Source of the DNA: Armigeres subalbatus
Taxonomy: Eukaryota; Arthropoda; Insecta; Diptera; Culicidae
Direction of reading: 5' to 3'
Assembly (NCBI RefSeq): GCF_024139115.2
Contig: NC_085140.1
Coordinates: 21,075,003 to 21,139,002, forward strand
Length of the DNA: 64,000 nt
Each line of letters begins with the position of its first letter. Within the stretch, counting starts at the first letter, position 1. The translations under genes and the position numbers were made by a program. The notes beneath the pieces are model-generated. The model did not search any database, was not told the DNA's origin, and saw nothing but the letters and a program-made list of their open reading frames with translations. This document shows positions 55,913-64,000 of this stretch, in pieces.

Positions 55913-56499
55913 GGTAAACAACCCTTCAGGGAAGTTCGAGGTGTTTTGGGAGATCGTGATGTAGTCTATATGCAGGCCATTTATGGTTTTCTTTGTTCTT
56001 CTGACATCAAAATCTAATACTTTGTTTTTTTTTTCTTTCTTTAAAGTTTTTTTTTTAAGTCTCTGCCTGTCTGTTCCGTAGAGCTCCGTAGCTCTGGCCA
56101 TCCGGAAGATGCTCCCAGTCGAACCATTCTTCGAGCACGACGACACACCACATCGTAACTGACACCAAATAACCGGATGAGCAGCTGACATTCTTTGATT
56201 ATGATGATTCCCTGATTTCCGAATCCTAATCCCCTTCCATCCCTGAACATTGTAAACCTAACCTCGAGTCACCACGAGTACGTTGGCTTCTTCCCCTCTC
56301 TTATTAACTTCATAATAAAATGATATTGATTGTACATATCCCAAAGAACCATGGCTCCGTAAAGTGTTATACACGCCTGAGCCTACCAAATAAACGAAAT
56401 TGGAAAAAAAAAAAAAAGAATCCAAAAATATCAACAAAAACCTTGATTATTCCACCTAGATAGATGTCCTTTAATTCTTCTTGAACCTGCAAGTCGGAA

Positions 56500-56692
56500 G
56501 TAACCACCAGCTTTATAGGGTTGCTGTCCGGCATTCTTCAAATATGCCCTGCCCACCGTACCCTTCCAGCTTTAGCTACCTTCTGGGTACTGGGTTCGCC
56601 GTAGAGCTGGGCGAGCTCTTGTTCCATCCTTCGCCGCCACACACCATTCTCTTGCACAACGCCAAAGATGGCCCTAAGCACGCGTTGCCGTT
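56500..56692 (-). pseudogene. LINE A/E-family C-terminal fragment
   Basis: The minus strand reads NGVWRRRMEQELAQLYGEPS, then GRVRWAGHI and RMPDSNP, matching LINE E (27.3-27.55 kb). A stop interrupts HI-RMP. About 190 bp only, truncated at both ends. Confidence 0.65.
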
Positions 56693-56695
56693 ATT

Positions 56696-57975
56696 AGAAC
56701 TATAAATATTTACAACTGACTTATCTTACCTAACTGACTTAAGTATGTCTTTGTACGGCTAACTTGCTCGAGTATAAGTGTAGCTTTCAATGTTTAATAG
56801 AATGAAAGGTAAAAATTAATTTTATTTTAGTGTTTATGTTCATAATGGAGAGAAGTAAGACAGAGTTCGTGTAGAATAATAGTAGTTAGAAGCTTTTATA
56901 CTCGATCACAGCACTTATTAACCGATCTTTGCTGCCAAATCTCGTCAAAGTTCTAATCAACGGACTAGAAAAAGCACGTTTGATATGTAAGCCACAACCT
57001 ATTCCGGTTTCTCTACAGAATTCTGAAACATGATAATTCAAGATATAGTACTTTGACGTGAATGGAAGCTGCGGCTTTTTCCAGCTGCTAGCAAAGCCAT
57101 CAATTGCTTCCTCAAAACCATGCTCGAGTTTCAAAGAGCTGTTTCTTGCGTACACTTTTTTGAAATCATTCAGAACCTGCTGATTGAAATATTAATTAGA
57201 AAATTGTTAATGTTTAGGCAGAGTAATGACGTAATCCGAATAATCGGGATTCTAGTGAACTCTATGCAAATTGTTGATGCCTGTACTTGGTTCACCCATA
57301 AATTTACTCAACATGGCGCTTCTCGAGCAACTTTAAAATCGTATTAACAATTCCGAACTCGATGTGTAGTGACGGAGATAAGCAAAGGTTCATTTAGTTT
57401 CTTTATTAAAGTGTTTTTAAAAATAAAAAAATTGAATATTTCTTCGTCGTAACCGAAAACCCAAAAGAATATGCACAAAGCTTGTAATTTTTTTTCTTTC
57501 TCTTGTGCATTTTTCCTGAAGTTTTCCTTGGTTCTCGAGATCTTATTCTATATGTCGAGCTCACTCCTGAAAATCGTAGCTTTTCCTTACCGCCATCTTT
57601 GGAGTCCTTACCAGTCCGATGATCCTTTTGCGGGGAAATCTCAGAATATGATAAAGCTCCGTCAATTCAATTGTTACAGCATCTGACGAAGATCTAACCT
57701 GTTATATAATGCTAAACAACTACACTACTTTAAACAAATCATCAAGCTGTTGGTTTTTTTCATCAATTTTTCCATACTCCAATCTTTACTTCTGATGCTC
57801 GAATACATTTGTGAATACAATAAAAAAAAATACAAACTTTAATCTGAATGGCATTCATCAAAGAATCTGCAGCCTGCACGTGAATTCATGATTGGTTCTG
57901 AACGAGAGGTAGCATTCTTGAAGATAGACGGCTTCATTCAAACCATACAAAAAACATACCTAAGTCAGTTGTAAA
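56696..57975. mobile_element. Possible TIR element inside the 7.9-kb structure
   Basis: ACTATAAATATTTACAACTGACTTA at the left recurs in reverse complement near 57950-57975 (TAAGTCAGTTGTAAAAATTTATA). The interior is AT-rich without a recognised gene. The flanking TTATTA/TAATAA may be part of the ends or of the target. Confidence 0.4.
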
Positions 57976-58257
57976 AATTTATAATTGTAATAAAGGCAAC
58001 AAATGCAAACTGGTTGAAAACAACTTGGACCACTTTTTGGACGGCTTTGAAGGTATTTTGGGGATATTATTGAAATAAAATATAGATTCTTTTGAAATTT
58101 CTTAATTAAAAACCTCAAATCAAGATTTCTCGAGATTCCTCCTAGGGATTTTTTTAAAAATTGGTCCAGAGGTGCAGAATTACCACAGGAATCGAGCCCT
58201 GTACTTGGTTTTGATGGACATTTTTATTTTATAATAACGGTCTACCGGGGCACCGTG

Positions 58258-59627
58258 TTTGGGTGTGTTGAGTGCTTTGCGTGCGGTGTTCATTTGGTTG
58301 GTCGTGTGTGTGCTCAGACGCGGCTGTCAGCGCAAGCGCTTGGGCTAAGGACAGCCACGTGAAATATTGCTTGGCACGCTACTTACTTTGATTGCTTCGG
58401 TAGCGGCGGGAACTGAGCCATGCGCATGGACTTACTTAATCATGCATGATTACTTACGGTTTGCTTGCTTTGCGTACGCTTGGAGGGAATTTACGGAAAT
58501 CACCACGGTCGTTCATTCATGTAGAGACGCACCGTGGATCGACACTCGCGTCGATGAGCGTGACGCTGATGAACTTCCCTCCGGTCTGTGGTCTTCACGC
58601 GACCGCGTCGATGAATGTTTCGGCGGCGGTGATGAATTGCCGAGGGTTGGCGCAGTTCCGCGATGAGTCTGGGTGTCTGCTAGCTTTGCCTAGGGCGCGA
58701 TGAACGTTTGCAAGCCCTCTTCCGGTCGACGTACTTCCGGGAAAATTCCTCGTAGCTGACGGTGGGGTCAGAAGCGATCTTTAGCTGGGTGGGTGATGTG
58801 TCTAGCTTCGCAGAATGCCACAAACCTGCATAATTTGAACACACGTGGTGTCGTTCGACGACACGATTAACACACACACTCAATGCACACAAAAATGACC
58901 AACGAATTACCTGCACAATTTCAACACGCACTAAACTAATTACTATTCGCACAACTTTGCAACTCAACAAGTTTACTACAATCTAGACGGGAAAGACTTA
59001 GTTAAAATTTAATTAAAGATAAACATGTTAATATTAACCTCCAAAAACACATCACGGCGCGACAATTATAAATCCGATCACTCCTGCCTCTTCCACTAGC
59101 CAGAACGAAGTGATCGATCAAAATCAATTTGTCCTCAGATCAAGGTGCGCATTATTAATTAGTTTCGCAATCATAACCTTCGGGAAATCCGGAGCGGAAA
59201 TCCGAAGGTTGAATAATTCCCACGCTCGCGAAACGATCAAGGTTAAAGGGAGGGGGATTAGTCTTCGCCGAAAGGCTTACATCACCCAGCTCGCTAAATC
59301 TGAGAGAGCGGACCCATTCGGGATAAGTTCAATATCCCCTGAATGCATTCCTCCGGGGGTCAATGCACAGCAGCAAGCGCGCAAATTTCATATCTGCTGC
59401 TATCACTTTTCCCTTTTTGGGCGGTTACAGCATGTGCGAGTTGGCTAGGGTAGGAACTCATTTAAATGATTGCTTGTGGGACGCTACTCGTGAATTTGAA
59501 ACAAGGTTCATGCAGTGGGCGAACTTTCCAGTATTAGGCTGGTTCAAACTAATTATAATATTTTGGATAATGTATACTGAAGTAAATACGAAAACATTTA
59601 AAGAACGGACATGCTCGTTACAATTTC
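58258..59627. other. Unassigned region with open frames
   Basis: Overlapping frames of about 85-112 codons occur on both strands (58367-58703 plus; 58680-58827 minus, with PTVSYEEFSRKYVDRKRAC preceded by an acceptor-like TTATGCAG). No family is recognised. It may be part of a retroelement or a host exon. The phase does not match the candidate exon at 60605-60660. Confidence 0.2.
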
Positions 59628-60045
59628 CCAAGGAAATTCGGGAGAATTTCCCAAGGATACTCAGGAGAATTTCCCAAGGAAATTTGGAAGAATTTCCCAA
59701 GGAAATTCAGACTAATTTCTTAAGGAAATTCGGAATAATTTCTTAGGAAAATTCGGACGAATTTTTAAAGGAAATTCGGAAGAATTACCCACGGAAATTC
59801 GGAAGAATTTCCCACGGAAATTCGGAAGAATTTCCCAAGGAAATTCGAAAGAATTTCCCAAGGAAATTCCGAAGACTTTCCCAAGGAAATTCGGAAGAAT
59901 TTCCCAAGGAAATTCGGAAGAATTTCCCAAGGAAATTCGGAAGAATTTCCCAAGGAAATTCGGAAGAATTTCCCAAGGAAGTTCGGAAGAATTTTCTAAG
60001 GAATTTCCCAAGGAGATTCTCGGAAGAATTTCCCAAGGAAATTGT
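59628..60045 (+). repeat. 23-bp satellite, second array
   Basis: The same TTCGGAAGAATTTCCCAAGG-type units as at 46.0-49.8 kb, about 18 copies, more degenerate at the edges. Confidence 0.9.
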
Positions 60046-60082
60046 ATTTTTATATTCAAATGAAACACATTTTTTTACTCTC

Positions 60083-60165
60083 TTCGAGCGAGATTCGAAC
60101 TCGCGTTCTTGCCACCCGACGCTGTAGTTGTCATCGCCCTTACCAGCTGGCTCATAAGAGAGATA
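60083..60165 (-). repeat. tRNA-like sequence (SINE head or tRNA pseudogene)
   Basis: On the minus strand GAGCCAGCTGGTAAGGGCG resembles an A box and AGTTCGAATCT a B box. CTCTT and AAGAG could close the acceptor stem. The spacing is tRNA-like but the arms are imperfect. It is probably a SINE head. Confidence 0.45.
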
Positions 60166-60604
60166 TGTTAGTGGGGATAATTTACCGATTTCTTATCTCA
60201 ACTGTAAGTTCATTGGACAAATAGTCTCCGCTATATGGTTCCAAATTGGAAAAAGTTCGACGTGTAAACATTTAACACTACATGCTTTAAAGTAGCACTA
60301 ATGTAGCTGTTTCATTGCAAATCACGAAAAACAACATTGTGCATTCAAAATGCTATTATTATAAGACTATGCCTCTCATGATTCCTTTGAGAATGCTTAT
60401 TCAGAACAGCCAAGTTTTCGAAATGCTTATATACAGCATGGAGCATATGCAATGCAAGTATTATGCTGCTATAGTTCTTACTTTAATGCTTATTGGTTAC
60501 CTGGGTAGTCATCACCCTATAAACTCCACTTCAGTGAGAATTTCCTTATTACTGCCCCACCTATATACTTCCATTACTCTTATTTATTATTAATCTGAAC
60601 TCAC

Positions 60605-60660
60605 CTGTCGTGATGATCGTGGTTCAGCACGTGCTCAACATTGTCCCTTATTCCAGCCAT
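60605..60660 (-). CDS. Candidate first coding exon of an unidentified gene
   Basis: ATG at 60660 opens MAGIRDNVEHVLNHDHHD and runs into GACAG|GTGAGT, a consensus 5' splice site after 56 coding bases (phase 2). An in-frame TGA lies 27 bases upstream, so this ATG is the first in its frame; the context is GACGATGG. The remaining exons should lie to the left (lower coordinates), but none could be matched in phase. The gene is not identified. With only 18 codons, chance cannot be excluded. Confidence 0.4.
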
Positions 60661-61879
60661 CGTCCAATCCAAGATCGCGCCCGTTCACTAACTGCACACG
60701 CGAGAATATATGTGTTGCAAATAATCTGCCTCAAACTAGATTGAACTTCGTACATCAACTGACCGAGTGCGGTTATCTTTACTACCCATCAATAAATGTG
60801 TCAATGGACTCGCAATAAACAACAACTGCCCGATTTATTGGTTCGAAATTTGACTATTCGACGTCTAACAATGCTGAACAGAGAAAGCCGACGATAAAGA
60901 AATAGTCATTGTTTGACCGATGATGGCTGCGAAATAGCCAAAACACACGATACGGTTTATCTTATCGCGTGAGAAACGCGACTAGTCTTGATGGCGTATT
61001 AAGGTGCTCAACTAGGTTTAACCAGAGAGAATAGACACCCGATTCAAGCTTAACAAATGTGTAAGGAATATAACGGTGGCGCTACCATCGCGAAATTTCA
61101 GTTACTTCATACACCATGATTTTAACAACTTTTTAAATTTTCTCAGCAATTAGGACAACTAAGCTGTCAACGTGTCAACACACTTATTTTTTGTTGACAT
61201 AAAGTAATATTTCAATGATGAATTTTGTCATAGTTTCTGAGAAAAATTAGCTAGCTATTCTACAGAAAATTCAGTATTTTATCTTCCCAGCTGTAAGAAA
61301 TTTCGTAATCAACATCAACACAAAACTGAGTATTAGGGCATGTTAGTTCAGTTGCAAAAATAACTTCGCTCAACTATAAATTCCTCTCTACATTGTTCTC
61401 AAATTTGAAGGGAAAAAAAGTTGATCTTACCCTTCCGGGCCTCACATGGTGCTGAGTTTTGCACCCCATCTCTTTCGTGCTGTATATTGAATTTTGAGAT
61501 ACACATGGATTTGACGTTAGTTAATCAATTTTGACGGGAGTTGATGTACGCTGAATTTACAAAACAAAGTAAAAAAAAAACTGCATACTATCGTAAATCT
61601 AAGTGGGAAATTTCATCGGTTAGTGAAATGCATTTGCAGCAAATTTCCAACGTTTTTGATTCAATTCATACACACCTTTGCGAAAGAACTAAGATCTAGC
61701 TTCAATATCTGTTGTCTGTGCTTTGGCCTATTACGAAGGTGTGAACGAGGAAATAAGAAATCAACTGGTGGCAATCATCAATTGTGTCTCTAGGGGAAAA
61801 TAAAGATTTTATTGAATGTTGCAGAATTGTGGTAACATTCTGATGGTCCTCGTCTTTTATTTTTACTTCAATGGCTTCA
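60661..61879. other. Possible 5' flank and noncoding DNA
   Basis: 60661-61060 has a mixed composition with no repeat signature and may be the promoter region of the candidate exon. A TATATT at 60710-60705 and a CAGTTAG at 60694-60688 (minus) are too close together to be a standard TATA-initiator pair. 61060-61879 holds no recognised feature. Confidence 0.25.
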
Positions 61880-61934
61880 ATGGCTCTGTCCCAGTGTGGG
61901 GATGTAATGCCAATATGAAGAAGAAGAAGAAGAA
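61880..61934 (+). mobile_element. 55-bp LINE 3' tail with (GAA)n
   Basis: GTGTGGGGATGTAATGCCAA followed by TATGAAGAAGAAG repeats resembles mosquito LINE 3' ends with GAA tails. GGCTTCA flanks both sides (61873-61879 and 61935-61941), a short candidate TSD. Confidence 0.5.
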
Positions 61935-63724
61935 GAAGGCTTCACATTCCAGCTGTAATTGGCCATTCCATGAATACATATGAATATGTATCTTGTTTGG
62001 CAAGTACAATGAACACACCATGCGCAGGAAATCTAGGATATTCATATGTTTCCCACTCGAAGGCTTCCTAGACTAGACCGAAACTCAAACTTGCCATCCC
62101 CTAAATGGCAATCCTACGTTTTTGTTGTCAAAACTAGCTGGCTGTTAATATTTTAATTTCTCTGATTACGTTTAGCTAAGATTCAAATAGATTGATACAA
62201 CCTTCGCCACTGTATCGTAATTCATTCAACTAAAGAAATCCATTAGAGCCAATATTTCTTATTGGAATAATTTTATTACATTGTTTCAGATTTACTGATG
62301 GCACGAGGACCAGTGCTCTGTCAATCAATCATAATGCGATTTCCATTTATTTAAAAAATAAAAAAAAAACGTTCAATTGATATGCAACATCAAATACCCT
62401 CAGTGCAGTGTCAACCTTTGTCGTCGGTAACGAACTACCCCAAAGGGGAATAATTACAAGGATGGACGCAGGGTGTAGGGCTCGTTTATTACACCGGATG
62501 TTTTCATAATAATTTTTAATTCACGTAACCGCCACCACCATAACGCGGTTCCGTGTTTATGAATTAATTATTCAATTATGATAATGAAACACTTCAGGAA
62601 ATTAAAATGCCACAGCAAGACGCACTTGAAATCGTTTAATGGAATATGATGCTGTTTCATATCGGACCGGTGTACCCACCATTGACAATGTATCCAATAA
62701 TGGCTTGAAAACACCGATGAGAATTGTCCGCGAGCCTCGAATTCTCCATGAAATATTGCTCAGAGGGCATATCGTTCCGAATTATCCGTCCGTTCAACAA
62801 ACTATTTTCAACTCGGCAACACTAATCATTGTCTATTTTCGCATTAGAAAAGTAAGAAAAGTTATCATTGAAATGGGAATGTCGAGCCGTGGAAGAAGAA
62901 CAAGAAGAAGTGGAATGTCTTCACCTGCCATAAAATGAATTCAGTAATATTCCATTTAATTCCACCACGCTTATGCTGTGAACACATTCTATTCTTTGGA
63001 CTACAGAGAGTATGTACCATATTTGAATCGGGTAAATTGATCTTTGATTACGCGTGTAAATCGGAAGGCCATACTCCAGGGATTTCTTGGAAGACCAGAA
63101 CATATACTGTCTACAGTATCTTTTCTCTTTGCCACAAAGAATTGGCATATTTAAAACGGCAATATAGATCTTTGTTCACGAGATAAGAACTGAAGCGGTT
63201 TATTCCATAAAATTCTTGGATAACTGGACGAACTATTACCTCTTGTGTAAGTATCATATCGGTCAATTTCGAAAGTGTCGAACAAGTTAGTTTTTGATTC
63301 CAGTTCAGACAATTTTCCAAATACAATCCCATTTAGAGTGCATAAAAAAGGTTTGGCTGCAATACCACTCCGTAAAATGCCTCAGTTTTTAAACAGCTAA
63401 AACAATTGTGCTGAACATGTTCGTGGGTAGTGTTGCCATCAAGTTTCTATTATGAAATTATTCCCCCTTTTTCAATGTTTTGGAATAGTAGAAAATTTTG
63501 GTATACATGACTAGTATGGATGAAAAAAAAAATTGGAATTGAACAAACGCATTTTATTGACTACATAATGTTTTATCAGATGTGTAACATAATATTTTTT
63601 CAGTCAAATCGTCAGTTTGGCAGCGTGTTCTGATGCTGTAAACAAGGCGACGATCATAGTGATCACTTTTTTCTAACTCGCCAGGTGATAAGTTTGTTGA
63701 TTTAAATGATCATTTGCGAGTATG
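61935..63724. other. Unassigned DNA
   Basis: No convincing exon is seen. The 99-codon frame at 62639-62938 has no domain. Short AT-rich runs only. Confidence 0.3.
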
Positions 63725-63905
63725 GCTGCAGGTGTTCATCAACAGATGTCTGCGGTATATTATTCGGTCCTGGTGGCCTCACAACTAGATCTCAAACAAC
63801 AAGCTCCATCGTCGTTGTCACCAGAGGCCGCTAGCAACAGAAATTCGGGATCGGAAGTGGGGCTGGGTCGGCCACACTTTACGTAGGGGCGAACGTGTAT
63901 ATTTT
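63725..63905 (+). pseudogene. LINE C-terminal fragment (RTE-like)
   Basis: The plus frame reads LQVFINRCLRYIIRSWWPHN, a stop, then LHRRCHQRPLATEIRDRKWG and WVGHTLRRGERV. The KW-W-GHTLR block is the usual end of an RTE-like ORF, a family different from LINE A. It is truncated upstream at about 63725. Confidence 0.65.
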
Positions 63906-64000
63906 TGTTTGCGTCGCATTTTCTACCGTTCCGAGAGAGAATGAGAGAATAAGATGTTGAGAGATTGAGTGAAAATTGCTTATGCCGGGAATGGAATTGA

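Larger units (their letters stand above)
50633..56415 (+). mobile_element. LINE D: full-length I-type non-LTR retrotransposon
   Basis: A 5.78-kb element flanked by a perfect 14-bp duplication, AAGAATCCAAAAAT, at 50619-50632 and 56416-56429. The order is 5' UTR, ORF1, ORF2 (endonuclease, RT, RNase H), 3' UTR ending CCAAATAAACGAAATTGG, then poly(A). It is clearly related to LINE C in both ORFs. The perfect TSD suggests it is younger than C, but ORF2 has several frameshifts. Confidence 0.88.
50394..58257. mobile_element. 7.9-kb structure bounded by about 180-bp inverted repeats
   Basis: The left arm 50394-50575 begins CACGGTGCCCCGGTAGACCG. The right arm (about 58075-58257) is its reverse complement with few changes. 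Shared blocks include GGGCTCGATTCCTGTGGTAA and TCCCTAGGAGGAATCTCGAG. No TSD is evident. Without LINE D it would be about 2 kb. It is probably a foldback or TIR element that received LINE D and a LINE A/E-family fragment. Confidence 0.7.

Noticed and set aside
58680..58825. Second exon for the candidate gene at 60605-60660
   Set aside because: The acceptor-like site gives the wrong phase for joining to the 56-base exon.

Overview
The window is nuclear DNA of an insect, and the repeat content points to a culicine mosquito, probably Aedes. That species-level guess is inference from the style of the repeats: I/R1/RTE-like LINEs, foldback MITEs, TA- and TTAA-target elements, and tRNA-like SINEs. 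Nothing bacterial or viral in layout is present. Most of the sequence is nested and decayed transposable elements and tandem repeats. One convincing host gene is visible: a ZAD-C2H2 zinc-finger protein at 21810-22705 (+), with three exons, two 67-bp introns and about 253 residues. A candidate first coding exon of a second host gene lies at 60605-60660 (-).

Left part (1-11.4 kb). A tRNA-derived SINE abuts the 3' end of a minus-strand RTE/craft-like LINE (LINE A, 222-8025). LINE A is split by a 4.76-kb element (1502-6261) that duplicated a TA and carries its own internal inverted repeats and MITEs. An R1-clade element (8506-11325, minus) follows. It has lost most of ORF2 and sits in a TG/AC microsatellite.

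Middle left (11.4-27 kb). Purine-rich minisatellites are followed by degenerate tandem repeats of about 86-91 bp. Next is a nearly full-length I-type LINE (LINE C, 13640-19864) with frameshifts and a 258-bp insertion in its RNase H domain. Then come a 143-bp hAT MITE with a perfect 8-bp target-site duplication (TSD), the zinc-finger gene, and a run of noncoding DNA with foldback MITEs and a 144-bp direct duplication.

Middle (27-46 kb). LINE E (minus, 27210-35612, same family as A) is interrupted by a 2.0-kb hAT element and a 3.8-kb LTR element inserted within about 10 bp of each other. The LTR element has two LTRs, a candidate primer-binding site and a polypurine tract. Its interior has no recognisable gag or pol and holds a 51-bp minisatellite and a 10-bp satellite. 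At 37.7-42.1 kb there is a five-layer nest: tRNA-SINE, then a Tigger/pogo element, a TA MITE, a hAT element and a Tigger MITE. At 44.15-44.72 kb an inverted dimer of the same SINE is flanked by a 12-bp TSD.

Right part (46-64 kb). A 23-bp satellite occupies 46.0-49.77 kb and recurs at 59.63-60.05 kb. Between the arrays lies a structure with about 180-bp inverted repeats (50394-58257). It contains LINE D (50633-56415), a relative of LINE C with a perfect 14-bp TSD. Both LINE C and LINE D start ORF2 inside the last codons of ORF1 (ATG-NNN-TA(A) overlap). The last 4 kb holds short LINE remnants and unassigned DNA. The genes do not form a pathway; the window reads as a record of transposition around one or two host genes.
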